This document shows positions 53,760 to 64,000 of a stretch of DNA of 64,000 nucleotides, one piece after another. Below the pieces are notes generated by a model that was not told the origin of the DNA, searched no databases, and worked only from the letters and a program-made list of their open reading frames with translations. Both the position numbers and the translations under genes were made by a program. Source of the DNA: Euglena gracilis (lineage: Eukaryota > Euglenida > Euglenophyceae > Euglenales). The stretch covers positions 55,459,419-55,523,418 of the forward strand of contig CP154956.1 of NCBI GenBank assembly GCA_039621445.1, read 5' to 3'. Within the stretch, counting starts at the first letter, position 1; each line of letters opens with the position of its first letter.

Positions 53760-54206
53760 TGGTTCAACACCAGGCTTTTGCTTAAGGACCTGCTGGGGGG
53801 GGGGGGGCAAGCGGCTGGACTCTGGAAAAATTGACTGGCTAGTCCCCCATCCCCCTGGTCCTGGGGTCCCCCCAATTGGAGAAAACTTTTTCCTCCGGCA
53901 CTGCGCGCCGAGGTAAAAATGAGGCTTTTAATCTGTTTTTGGCTGATTTTGTTCCAAAAATTCCCAACACAAATGGCCAAAAACGGGCATTTTTGCCCTT
54001 TTTTGGGGGGGTCCCAAAATAAATCTAAGGCCTTTCGCGCCGGTCAGTTAGTGGGACTAGCTGGTGGGGAAAAAATTTCCACTAGATAGCCCTTTCTAGC
54101 AGACCCCCCCGGGGGGGGTCTGCTTGAAATCCGTCTGGCCAAATTTGGACTAGCTGCAGTCCCCCGGGGGGTACTGCAAGCCCTTAAGCAAAAGCCTGTT
54201 CAACAC
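53760..54206. repeat. Short element with inverted ends
   Basis: 'gttcaacaccaggcttttgc' + 'ttaag' (53761-53785) is mirrored by 'cttaagcaaaagcctgttca' (54183). The interior has C/G runs and no ORF, as in a MITE. Confidence 0.6.
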
Positions 54207-54209
54207 GGA

Positions 54210-54910
54210 AGGTTGAAGTGCTTGTGCAGCGCAACTTCAGGCTCAACTTTTGCTCGGTCTTCCGAGCATTCAGAGTCACAGCGCGGGACATTGATGTAAT
54301 GCATCAGGGGATGATAACAAAGCCAATTGAGAAACATGTTTGGCAGTTTTGGCACGTAAAATACCAAAAAAGCTGACAACATCATGAAACGAGAAAGTGA
54401 AAGACGGCAAGGAAAAAAAAAGTGGGGAAAGCCTGGTTTGTGACTCAGATCGTACATGTTGAATGCCGCAGGAAGGCAGACAAGCTTGACAACAAAAATG
54501 CAACACGACAAGCAAGTAAACAACTGAGTGGCAAAGGCAGGTTTCCAAATGAAGAGTAAACCCCCAAATGAACCCCCAGGTATCATTTTTTCGTCCGAAG
54601 TCCCAGCCTGAGGGGGGGGGGTGGTAATAGGGGTAAAATTGGCGGGGTGTTGTTTGTGTTATTCGGGGTGGATTCCAGTATCGGCAAGGGGGGGGGGGCA
54701 CTTGGTTGGCTGAATTTCAAATTTTTTGGGGGGAGGAAGTGGCGAAAAGAAAAGTGGAGAGAATGCAAATGTCATTTTTGCAAAGCCCTCAGCCGGCGAG
54801 CTTCATCTCCCACCAGTGCAGCAGTCGTTGATGATGCTGCAGTCGTTGGCGACGCGGGTTGCGTTACGCCTGGTTCGTCACGTCAAGTCAGAGTGCTGGG
54901 GGGGGGGGGC
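54210..54910. other. No gene recognised
   Basis: A minus frame (54276-54701) is hydrophobic with many Cys, but nothing supports coding. Confidence 0.35.
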
Positions 54911-54914
54911 TGAC

Positions 54915-56250
54915 CGATCTGTCAGATTGTCCGGGCAGAAAAATTTGGGGTGGGGGGTGGCTGAATTGCCAGGAATGCCGGCCAAAAAAAATACTTGGGG
55001 GGATTTGCCAGATTTGACTGCCAAAAAAAATCCTGCGGGGGGGGGGAGGTTGGGGACTGGCCGGGTTGCCAGATTTGCCGGCCAAAAAAAAACACCCAGG
55101 GGGGGGGGGGGGCGGCTGGCTTAATTGCCAGATTTTTCGGTCAAAAAAAAAAACCCTGGGGAGGGGGCTGGCTGAATTGCCAGATTTGCCGGCCCAAAAA
55201 AAAAACCCTCAGGTGTGGGGGGGGGGGGTGGCCGAATTACCAGATTTGCCGGCGAAAAAAATTTCTGAAGGGGAGGGGGCTGGCTGAATCGCCACATTTG
55301 CTGGCCAAAAGAATCATTGGGGTGGGTTAAACTGCCAGATTTGCCGGCAAAAACAATCCTGGGAGTGTCTGGCCGAATTGCTGGATTTGACGGCCAAAAA
55401 AATCCTGGGGGGGGCTGCATTGCCAGATTTGCCGGCCAAAAAAAACCCTGTGGGGGGCTGGCCGAAATGCAAGATTGCCAGCCAAAAAAATATTCTGGCG
55501 GGGGGGCAGGCTGAATCGTCACGTGTGCCGGCCAAAAAGAATCATGCGGGGGGGGTTGAGTTGCCAGATTTGCCGGCCAAGAAAATCCTGGGAGTGGCCG
55601 GCCGAATTGCCAGATTTGCTGGCCAAAAAAATCCTGGGGGGGGGGGGCTGGCTGAATCGCCAGATTTGCCGGCCAAAAAAATTATGGGGGGAGTGGCTGA
55701 ATTTCCAGATTTGCCGGCCAAACAAAACATTCTGCGGAAAGGGTGGGGGGCTGAATCGCTACATTTGCCGACCAAAAAAAATCATTTGGGGGGTTGAATT
55801 GCCAGATGTGCCGGCCAAAAATTTCCTGGGGGGGACTGGCCGAATTGCCAGATATTCCGGCCAAAAAAAAACCATGTGGGAGGGCTGGCCGAATTGCATG
55901 TTTTGCCAGCCAAAAAATCTTCTGGTGGGGGTGGCTGAATCGCCACATTTGCCGGCCAAAAAGAATCATGCAGGGGGGGTTTGAATTACCAGATTTGCTG
56001 GCCAAAAAAAATCATGCGGGGAGAATTGCTAGAACTGCTTGACAAAAAAAAACCCTCAGGGGGGGGGCTGGCCGAATTGCCAGATTTGCCGGTCAAAAGA
56101 AAATTCTGCAGGGGGGGGGGGGCTGGCTGAATCGCCAGATTTTTTCAGGCAAAAAAAATCATGCGGGGCGGGGGGGGGTTGAATTGCCAGATGTGCCGGC
56201 CGAAAAATTCCGGGGGGAGGGTTGGCCGATTTGCCAGATTTGCCAAAAAA
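54915..56250 (+). repeat. Satellite array, ~55-bp unit, about 22 copies
   Basis: Units read 'ctgaattgccagatttgccg' + 'gccaaaaaaa' + 'tcctg' + G-run of 3-14. Differences between units are mainly in G- and A-run length and a few substitutions. All frames stay open in turn, giving repetitive PDLPAKK peptides that are not genes. Confidence 0.95.
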
Positions 56251-56254
56251 AAAA

Positions 56255-57175
56255 GCTTTCAGTTGCTGGGTTTGTGGGTGGGATCAGCAAGCCACCATTA
56301 AAATGACTAGCCTTCGAAAACGACGGGAAAAAATCTGGCAACAGATTCTTGTTTTCTGCACTTTGCCTTGTGAGCCATTCACTGACTTCTCGCAACAACG
56401 GTTTCTGGCAGGCTGTTGTCTTTCCAACAACACCAATGTGGTGGACGATGCTTTGTTCAATCATTTTTTGTGAACCCCACCTTTAAAAAATGTCCTTTAG
56501 TTGCCCCGGTGGCTGCCCCAAAAAATGACCAAAAAGCCCAAATCCAGCTGGGATGACATTGCTTCCACAGTGGCCTTTACGCCTAATTTTGCTGTAGGGC
56601 GCCTTTCCCATGACACTAGTGGTTTGTTTCACTCTCTCCAAATCTGACGACCCCGATAAACAGAGGACTTGTGAGCAGAAAATGAGTTGTGTACGCAATG
56701 TAGATGTATCATTGGGAAAGGGGGTTTGGGCCAGCCTGAAGAGGATGGGAAGGAGGTCACAGAAGCCCCATTTTTTCCGGATTTTGGTTTCAAAGTTTCT
56801 GTCCGTGTGGGCGGCGCCGGGTTTTAAAATTTAACAAAAAACCAGATTGAACTAGGCGGAGCCTGTCCTAATTACAAAATTTGTGTTTTTGCAGGCTGAA
56901 ACTGTCCTGAAATCTTTGAATCCTGGAAGGCCGATGAAGAAAGTAATCCTTGGGTTATGCTGTGCAGAAAGAACTGGAACGCGCGGTTGGTGCAAGAAGG
57001 GATCACAAAGAGTTCAGGACAGTTGCAGCTCAAAAAAATAGACACTCGGAAAGTGATAAAATATATGGAGACAAAGGAGAGTGGCACCTCAATCCTTCAA
57101 ACCCTGGGATCAAAAGCATAGCACTGTATGCGTTGCGGGTCTTTGCCTTGAAAAACTGAATTAACTGGATTGAAG
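56255..57175. other. No gene recognised
   Basis: Mostly homopolymer-free sequence with short frames on both strands; no domain recognised. Confidence 0.35.
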
Positions 57176-57177
57176 CG

Positions 57178-57767
57178 TCAGCTACGTGGTGACCTCTGGG
57201 GGGGCACCTCCATTTTCTCCAAAATCACCCAAAAAAGTGAGAAAGCTCTTTGATAGCGCTTTGAACTAAGGTTTCTTCCCAGGAAATAGTCAATGGTCTG
57301 ATTTTGTACTTGTTTCCCCTCCAAATTTTTCCTGAGCAAATCTTGCAAAGAAGCGGCCATCTGTGGGGTTGGAATTTTCTCCCATTTGCTGTTTTTGAAC
57401 ATATTCCTGTGAGGGGTGATTTGCAGGCAGGGGTCCCTGGAACTTTCATTATGATTAATTGGGGCGACCACACTGCTGAGTCCCAATAAGGAGTGACCAT
57501 CAAAATTTTGGTCTGTGGAAATGCTTTCATTCTGCGTGGTAATTTTTGAATATATGACAAGGGGGGTTTGGCATACAATCCCCCCAGATTGTGCAGTGGA
57601 AATTGTAGTGCATTCACCACTGAAGCTTCCCAATCAGGAAGCTTGGCCACAAATTTTAGTAGTTTTTTTGTTGCGTGGTAGTCTGTTTTCAAGGTTATAA
57701 ATTCTTTGAAATGCTGCTTTAGCAATTGACAAAGTTGAGGGTCCAGTGAACAATCCCCGTTGTCCAT
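57178..57767 (-). CDS. Methyltransferase-like domain downstream of RNase H
   Basis: A 180-residue frame contains KFVAKLPDWEASVVNAL, then LGGLYAKPPLSYI (in place of the usual NPP word, Asn changed to Lys), then ILMVTPYWDSAVWSPQL. This matches the pattern of the domain after RNase H in DIRS-type elements and is related in layout to the NPPW protein at 29723. The lost Asn would remove a key residue if the domain were ever catalytic. It follows the RNase H fragment in the same orientation. Confidence 0.6.
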
Positions 57768-57829
57768 CTCCCACCTACTTATGGGGTCTTCTAGGCATTC
57801 CTTGTATTGGACCCAATTTACCTGGAGAT

Positions 57830-58161
57830 TTAGGTTTCTCCATGCTCCCCCTGAAAAAAGGTCTCGGCATTGAATTGAAGGGGTCTTTTATTACACCCCC
57901 GTTTGTCAGGTAATAGTAAAATTACCTTATTGTCAACTGGAAAGCACACAGTTTTCCAGGTTTGCTTAAATTTTGGACTGTATTTATTGCTTCCCTCAGC
58001 TCTTTGACATTGATGTGAAAATGGAGCTTTCTCTCCAAAATTCGTATACATTTTTCCTGTACGAATGTCCACCCCCCACCCCCCAGGCATGGATGTTTGC
58101 GTCTGAGTGTAACTCCCTTGTTGCCCGTTGTGGGAAAATACCTTTTCGCAATCTTGTCCAA
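57830..58161 (-). pseudogene. DIRS-type RNase H fragment
   Basis: FHINVKELREAINTVQNL supplies the catalytic Glu context. After a frame change, FPVDNKVILLLPDKRG supplies the DN Asp context typical of DIRS RNase H. Homologous words in copy 3 are HINQKELQAAVETV and LHVDSQVAVSYL. Confidence 0.75.
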
Positions 58162-58217
58162 CTCCTTTTTTTAGTCATTATTTTCTGGGGGGCGCTTGCA
58201 AATTTCCTTCTTGGAAA

Positions 58218-58720
58218 TTAAGCTGAAAACCCAGGTGGTTCATGACTTACGTGGGGTGCATGGTGGGCTTTCCTACATTGATTTTGAATCTTGATGTGGT
58301 TAAATCCCTCACCACTGTGTTGACATGATTTTGCAAAATGCTCTTGGTCGGGGCCACTAACAAAATGCCGTCCAGGGATATAAATACCCGTATGCTCCAT
58401 TTTTCTCCATAGCTCTTCGAATTTCTTAAAGGCTCCCATAAATTTCTGGGGCATGACATTTAGGCCAAAACAGCCCGCTTGGAGTTTTCAATTCTGCCTT
58501 CCACTTCGTGTCTGAAAAATAGCATTTGGGCCTGGCTCAATGGGCAGTGAAAAAAAGTACGCTTGATGTTCTATTTTGGCAGCCCAGTGGTCAATGTCGA
58601 GAACCGTAAAAGTATGCTGCTTGTGATCTAGCTTGAAAGGTTTCACTGAGAATTGTTGATTTAATTCTCTGCAGTCGCTTGGTATCCTCCATTTTGTCTA
58701 CCCCCCTTCTGGTTTTGAAA
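58218..58720 (-). pseudogene. DIRS-type reverse transcriptase fragment
   Basis: Spread over three frames: SDCRELNQQF and FKLDHKQHTFTVLDI (motif A region), FFHCPLSQAQ, LNVMPQKFMGAFKKFEELW, then FISLDGILLVAP at the YxDD site, here SLDG, then FKINVGKP. The active site is altered and the frames are broken, so the copy is dead. Confidence 0.8.
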
Positions 58721-59845
58721 TCAAAACCAGGGCATCAGGTGTCGGGTGTTCGAGTTCTCCACCCCTTTCACTGAACGGGATTCTCGATATCCTGCATAAT
58801 CCTTTCTGCCTGGTTCAGGTCCAAGTTTGCTCTGATTTTTTGGTCAGTGGACAATTTTGGTGGGGTTTCCCAGGGGGGATGAGTGCCATTTCTGATTCAT
58901 TGACATGTTGTTGGGGGGGGGGGTGCATTTTTCTGCCACAATTTGGGACTTTTTTTGCGACATCAGGTGCAAAAAAAGGTTTTGCACGCCGTCCGCCGGC
59001 TGCCGGTGTGGCATAGCAGCCTCGTGGGCTTGGCCCTGCACAGGCTTTGGCTGCTGGGACGGAGCCCCGCACGAAGCTCACCTGGGCCTATGGGAAACGG
59101 TCATATGGGTGTGCCGGTGGTGAAGGGGGCGAAGGCCTGGCCAATCCCATTGCAGTGACACGCTGGGACTTTTGGGGCAGCTGGAGCCGCAGGAAACGTT
59201 GGGGACAAGTCCTGGTGGGCCTGCAACAGACTGTGGAGGTTCAGGACTGGATGGCTCCGCCTGCTCAGACTCGCCACTAGATGAACTCGATGGGATTGCA
59301 CGCTTGATGTGTATTTGTTTCATCGTGCACATATTGCTCTCATTTGCGGGCGTGCAGGAACCCCAAGGGCAATTTCAATAAGCTTTTGAATTTAGCAGAC
59401 ATTTTGACGTTGCAAATAATTCTCCCAAGTTGTTCTCTAATTCCAATTCCTACTTTACTATCTTGTGAATTTTATTTCCACGCGACGTCGTCATTATGTG
59501 CATAGGGCAGCGAGCCCCAACCGCCCCCAGGGGTTCCGTTGGGGCTCTAGGGGGGAGTTCCGCAAGTATCCCAAACATCGGAAGTTTTGAAATGAACAGA
59601 AACAAAGAAACATTGGAAACATCAGAATAAGTTAGGCCTGATTTCGCACCCAGTTGAGCCAAATTATGGCTGAAATTGGGAATTATTCGGGCAAAAGTGC
59701 AACTTGAAAGTCTTCCCGACAGGGGACCTGGCTCTCAGCCCTTCAGCCCGACTTTGTCCCCAAATTGAATCAATTTTTGCCTCGCCGATCCCAAACCTGA
59801 TCCTACTCCTAAAAACCCTTCAGCTCGTACTGTGCATATGGTTGT

Positions 59846-60112
59846 TTGCACGTGTTATCTCATGGGTTAGCAAGCACACGGGTTTGCATAATGGCGAGCC
59901 GTACAGGGCACACAAATCAGCGGTCAGTGGACGGGTTTGCGCACCGGCCAGCGCACAGGATTGCACATGGATTAGCTGACAGATGTGCACACAGATTGGT
60001 GCGGAGGTTTGCACAAGGATTTTGCCATGGATTTACGCTCGAGCTAACCAGGTTTTTGCTTGGGTTTGGGCACGTGGTTGAAGACGGATTTGTGCACTCG
60101 TGGGGGGATTGA
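59846..60112 (+). CDS. Conserved repeat-peptide ORF, right-arm copy (doubtful)
   Basis: Counterpart of 48215-48589, with the peptide largely preserved (HRPAHRIAHGLADRCAHRL). See that entry for doubts. Confidence 0.2.
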   Translation: MHVLSHGLASTRVCIMASRTGHTNQRSVDGFAHRPAHRIAHGLADRCAHRLVRRFAQGFCHGFTLELTRFLLGFGHVVEDGFVHSWGD

Positions 60113-60508
60113 TGATTGTCGGAGGATGCCAGAAACCTCTTTTTTTCCCCGAAGTTGACTGGATTTTGCCAAAAAAATGCTCCTTTTTGGGCCATTTTCC
60201 TTGTGGATTTTTCATTGAACGTGCTTGGACAGATTTTTTTACATTTAGGCAATGCCCTGTCGTGTTAGCTTACGGCTTTGCGCCCACATTTACGCACGTT
60301 CTACTCATTTATTTTAATTTTAAAATGATGGCAAAATGGGATTTTGAAAGTGATGCGAACCTGAAAGCTTTTTGCTCCCACACCATGTCACACCACTTTC
60401 ACCTTTCAAGGAAAGGTGAAAGTGATGAAGAATGGGTTTAACCTGACTGGGCTTTTTTTGTTCCGCCCCCTCAGGGGGGCGTTCATGGAATTTGTGTGCC
60501 CAATCAGA

Positions 60509-61137
60509 TTATTTTCTGGGTGCATAGTCAACTAAATGCTCTGGGGGGTTACCTGCTTGTCCTCCTTTGGCCCCTCGGGGCCTTCCTCCTGGGGCTGTTG
60601 GGATTTGCATGGAGACTGCACCTTGGCTTCTGCGGGACCAAATCTGGACCACCCCTTTGGGCCCCATTGCGCTGGTGTGTATGGCCTCCGTGGCCTTGCA
60701 ATTCTTCGCTGCCATAGCCTTGCGGTTGAATCTGGCCTGCCACTTGAGAATGGCGTCCTTGGATATAATGCTGGCCTCCACGGCATTGGGTATATTTCTG
60801 GCCTCCCTGGCTCTGACATCCATTCCTTGAAGTTGTCCGGGGGGGCTGCAGTGCCCCCCTCTCTTCCTCTCGGTAGGGGGTGTGGTGTTAGAAAAATTGG
60901 GTGGTCTTTCACAGACCTTTTCTACCCCTTCCACAGGGGAGCTGCTTGCAGAATTGGCCTCCATGGCCCTTGTCGTGAAGTCCCCCTTGGCATTGATTCC
61001 GTTTTCCGAGGTTCTGGCCTGGGTGTGTTTTGGCTCTGGGTCGCCATTGTGGGACTTGGCCCTGGCGGCTGGGCTGCAAAGGTTATCCCGTCTTGACAAA
61101 TTTGATGACATTGGTCCCCATTCTCTGTTGCCCTTTG
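60509..61137 (-). CDS. DIRS gag-like protein, intact frame
   Basis: The minus frame is open across the whole arm. It reads GNREWGPMSSNLSRRDNLCS, a Thr/Ser/Asn-rich part, then KWQARFNRKAMAAKNCKATE with KAMAA-type repeats, and ends PEHLVDYAPRK. The run at 60839-60845 is G7 (C7 on the coding strand), which keeps the frame. The frame extends past 61137 into the neighbouring copy's leader, so the true start is unclear. No zinc knuckle. Identity as gag rests on position ahead of RT. Confidence 0.5.
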
Positions 61138-61496
61138 GACCATTCGGGCTCCGCACTGCGAGATGGTGAGGTCCTGCTTTTCGTGCCGGCTGTTCTGTTC
61201 TGGTGTGTTTGTGCGTGTGCGGGGGGAGCTTCTTACTGCTTTTTGTTGCCGGAGTTGGATGATTCCTATTTCTGCCCCTCGACCTCAAGGAGAAAGAGTT
61301 TTACTTTTACGAGTGCAAGTGGAATTGTTTTACGAGGAGTACTACTTTCCCGAAGACCATCACTTTGACCAACTGGTGGACCGAACTTTTTCGGAACTTC
61401 AAGTTCCTGACGGAAGAATTCAACTCTTCGATTTCAACTGGAATTATTCCCAGAAGTATTGCAATTGCCACAAAAGAGATCAACAACTAGACTTCC

Positions 61497-62120
61497 GTGA
61501 AGAATGAATTTCAAAGAAACTCTGAATTTCAAGAAGAACTTCAAAGAACTTCCAAGAAGTCAGCTGAGGCTGGGGAAGGTGGAGACACAGCAGCAGCTGC
61601 AGAAGCTGGAGGGGCGGCAGCAGCACACCTGTCCGTGGCCATCGCAACCCCCCCACCCCCCAGAGCATCAGAGATTTCAAAATCCTCCTCTCAACATGAG
61701 AATGGCCATGTAACATGGACAACTGTGGTCAGGAGGACAAAAACACAGAAGGGGAATACCATCACAGGTCCAACAGACTCCCCCCCTTTTTCTATGCCCC
61801 CCCCCTTCCAGGGGACAAAGCAAGGGCTATAGCAGCCTTTCAACAAATATCAGAAATCCAAAGGATTCAAGTCATCATGGCTATGGCAGCCAGCATCCAA
61901 AAGGACCTGGGGTCCAGAATCAAGGCTATGGAAGCCATCATTCAAGAGGGCAGTGGGCCCATGGGCAAGGCTATGGCAGCCAGTGCCCCAGCCTGGAAAG
62001 ATCCCACTGGGGAGGGGTATGTCCAACTTACCCCACAGCTCTCTCAAACATAAACCCCTCAGGAGCTGCCCATCCAAGCAAGCAGCCCCCCCTTCAGGGG
62101 AAGGCCAATGAAGGCCATTA
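61497..62120 (+). CDS. DIRS gag-like region (two frames)
   Basis: The first frame (61497-61832) is Ala/Glu/Gln-rich (EAGEGGDTAAAAEAGG) and then Pro-rich. A C-run at 61797-61806 leads to a second frame (to 62053) with QISEIQRIQVIMAMAASIQ and repeated GKAMAAS/IKAMEAI words. 62100-62215 continues with the 'ggccaatggaggcca' repeat that encodes ANGGH. Same family as 47352-48053. A structural, RNA-binding role is inferred. Confidence 0.5.
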
Positions 62121-62121
62121 T

Positions 62122-63725
62122 ATGCAAGAGGCCAATGGAGGCCAGGGGAAGCATCAAAATATCAAGGCCAATGGAGGCCATTTCAATCAAAATCAGGTGG
62201 CCATTGGAGGCCAGTGCATTCCAGATCACATCAGCCCCTGGGGGGGAGGCCCAAGATTGGCTACACCAGGGCCCCCCCTGAAGGTAATCAGCCCACACCC
62301 CCCAGCTATATATGTACCTCCCCACTGCAGACACAGACCTTCCCCCATCTTTCAAATTCAGGGGGAAAGCCTGTCTTTGAGCAGCCCCATGGCAGGGCCA
62401 GAGGTGACCCCAGTGATGGGGCAGCCAGGGAGGACCCCAGTGATGGGGCCAGGGGGAAGGACCCCAGTGATGGGGCCTGTGGAATCCCCAGACACATTGC
62501 ACCCAGGGGTGTCCCCCTATAGAGCCCTGCAGGCCAGCATTCCCCATTGGGTCAAGGCAGGAGCCAGCACAGAGGTATTAAACTTAATAAGGGAAGGGGT
62601 CAGGGCAGATATTCCCCTCCCCCCTCAGATGTCCTTAAAAGTTCCCTTCAAAACTCCCCAAGAAATAATGACTGCCCAGAAAATTCTGAGGGAATACGAA
62701 AGTGCAGGGGCAAACAGGCAAATCACCCCAGAGGAGGCAAAACATTTTGTCCCTTATTTTATCATTTCCAAAGAGGAAGGGGGAAAGACAAAGGAAAGAC
62801 TAATTTCAGATTGTCGACAGTTAAATCTCCACTTGACCCCCCAGAAGTTCAGATTGGAACACATGGGAAACATCTTCCCATATCTCAGAAAAGGTTGGTT
62901 CTGTGTAAAAATAGATCTGAAAGATGCTTATTTCCACTTAAAGCTGCACAGCAGCCTGGAAAAACATGTTTGCATGCAGGTGGGGGGGGGGAAACGTGGC
63001 AATTTCAAGCTGCATGCTTTGGTATAAGCAGCCTGCAACAAAAGTTTATGACTCTAATGAGAGTCTGGGAAAGGAAATGTAGAAAGGAAGGAAAGGTAGT
63101 TTTCATCTACCTGGACGACATTTTGCTGTTAGCCCCCAGCAACAAGACAGCAGCCCAACATTTGGCAGAAATGAAAAAAGATCTTTTACTGGCAGGTTTC
63201 AGAATAAACCTCCCCAAATCATGTCTGGAACCAACACAAGAAATAAAGCATTTGGGCCAGTGGATCAATTTGAAAAAAGGCCAACTGGAAATTCCACAGG
63301 AAAAACTGAAATCCTTAAGAAAGGAATTAGGAAAGGTGCTGACAGCACAAAAAATGAGCTGCAGAAAACTCAGCTCTATTGTAGGGCAAGTAAGAAGCTA
63401 TTTAGTTTCAATGCCTTTTCTCAGAATTCTGACAGATCAACTTTGCAAAATGGTGGATTTGCACACCAAGTGGGGTTGGGACCACACCTTGACCATCCCC
63501 AAGGGGTCAAAGATCAATTGTGGAGTTAAAGGCATTTTTGCAGCCAGGTGTGGGCAGAGCATTTCAATCCCAGGCCTCTCAGGAACTCTTCTCAGACAGC
63601 AGCACCTGGAAATGGGGGGGGGGGGCTGGACAAAGATTCAGGCCAAAAGGTGCAGGATTTTTGGAGGGACCTGCATGTCCTTCACATCAATCAAAAAGAA
63701 TTGCAGGCTGCAGTGGAAACTGTAA
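62122..63725 (+). CDS. DIRS-type reverse transcriptase
   Basis: Frame one (62122-63027) carries the fingers and motif A: KTPQEIMTAQKILREYES, KTKERLISDCRQLNLHL, then CVKIDLKDAYFHLKL with the first catalytic Asp. A G-run at 62981-62990 shifts to the second frame, which continues with FQAACFGISSLQQKFM, VVFIYLDDILLLAP with Asp-Asp at 63114-63119, FRINLPKSCLEPTQEIKHLG and the thumb. All catalytic Asp residues are present, so apart from the G-run the domain looks sound. It would copy element RNA; DIRS elements usually make circular DNA and insert by tyrosine recombinase, which lies beyond the window if present. Confidence 0.85.
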
Positions 63726-64000
63726 AATCTTTGGCCAAACCAAAGCAAACGATTGTGCTTCATGTGGACAGTCAGGTGGCTGTCAGTTATTTAACAAAAT
63801 GGGGAGTCAAAAAGCCATACCTAAATTCCATCCTAAAACCCCTGTTGTATCATTGTCAGGAAAAACAAATCAATTTGCAGGTGGTTTGGGTTCCCACAAA
63901 AGAACAATTGGCAGACTCCCTGACCAGGGAGCAAAAGGACCCAGGGGATTATACCCTAAACCTGAACATCTTTCACCAAATTCTTCAGTTCTTCAGAATG
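63540..64000 (+). CDS. DIRS-type RNase H (incomplete at window end)
   Basis: LFSDSSTWKWGGG (first Asp) precedes a G-run (63614-63625) that shifts the frame. Then come FWRDLHVLHINQKELQAAVE (Glu), IVLHVDSQVAVSYLTKW (second Asp) and VVWVPTKEQLADSLTREQ (final Asp). All four acidic positions are visible. It follows RT directly. Confidence 0.8.

Larger units (their letters stand above)
57178..61137 (-). mobile_element. DIRS-like element copy 2 (reverse orientation)
   Basis: On the minus strand the order is gag (61137-60509), a 0.7-kb segment (60450-59728), RT pieces (58720-58218), RNase H (58161-57830) and a methyltransferase-like domain (57767-57178). This is the usual DIRS/Ngaro order. Many frame changes mean it is inactive. 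No tyrosine recombinase was recognised. Confidence 0.7.
59728..61137 (-). repeat. Right arm of large inverted duplication
   Basis: Inverse of 47134-48707 but lacking about 200 bp of it. About 11 kb of unrelated sequence separates the arms. Confidence 0.9.
61140..64000 (+). mobile_element. DIRS-like element copy 3, runs off window
   Basis: Leader (61140-61495), gag region (61497-62130), RT (to about 63530) and RNase H (63540-64000, incomplete). Its 5' end abuts the 5' end of the reversed copy 2 at about 61138, a head-to-head pair. Confidence 0.75.

Noticed and set aside
55378-55984. PDLPAKK repeat proteins
   Set aside because: By-products of the 55-bp satellite; frame is lost and regained with G-run length.

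Overview
This window is eukaryotic nuclear DNA that is gene-poor and packed with repeats. Evidence for a eukaryote: a split RNA-recognition-motif gene with a 50-nt GT-AG intron near 2.8-3.1 kb, fragments of three retrotransposon classes (LINE, Ty3/gypsy-type LTR, DIRS-type), PHD-finger genes, and no compact operon-like coding. Runs of 8-18 C or G occur throughout and are a hallmark of this sequence. A protist or alga with a large repeat-rich genome fits best. I cannot name the species.

Layout. 0-13 kb: one RRM gene fragment (minus, 2.8-3.1 kb) in unassigned sequence with several dispersed repeat families and opposed C/G minisatellites. 13-18.2 kb: two foldback elements, one with ~300-bp inverted termini (15.77-18.17 kb), and a Ty3/gypsy RT/RNase H remnant (15.0-15.25 kb). 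17.4-21.2 kb: a dense family of short hairpins built on GCGCAAATGCGC. 24.5-26.2 kb: a hairpin-bounded element with 42-bp arrays around a minus-strand gag-like plus PHD-type gene. 29.1-34.5 kb: a related gag-like/PHD gene (minus) split by a 2.6-kb LTR element that carries an NPPW-motif ORF, followed by a 1.75-kb non-autonomous LTR element with a 4-bp target duplication. 36-39.4 kb: palindromes and foldback DNA. 40.1-43 kb: a 5'-truncated, mutated LINE. 46.6-48.7 kb: 5' part of a DIRS-like element. 50.2-51.4 kb: 3' end of a Ty3/gypsy element (integrase). 52.7-56.3 kb: minisatellites and a satellite array. 57.2-61.1 kb: a minus-strand DIRS-like copy, head to head with a plus-strand DIRS-like copy that runs off the window end (61.1-64 kb).

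How parts relate. The gag-bearing DIRS segments at 47.1-48.7 and 59.7-61.1 kb are inverted copies of each other. The two gag-like/PHD loci probably belong to one family. Most coding sequence is mobile-element derived and broken, often at C/G homopolymers. Some of those breaks may be consensus errors: one pair of copies differs only C7 versus C8 at the break, and only the C7 copy keeps an open 259-codon frame. The RRM gene is the only convincing host gene seen. The recurring theme is palindrome formation: at least six unrelated families of perfect or near-perfect palindromes occur here.
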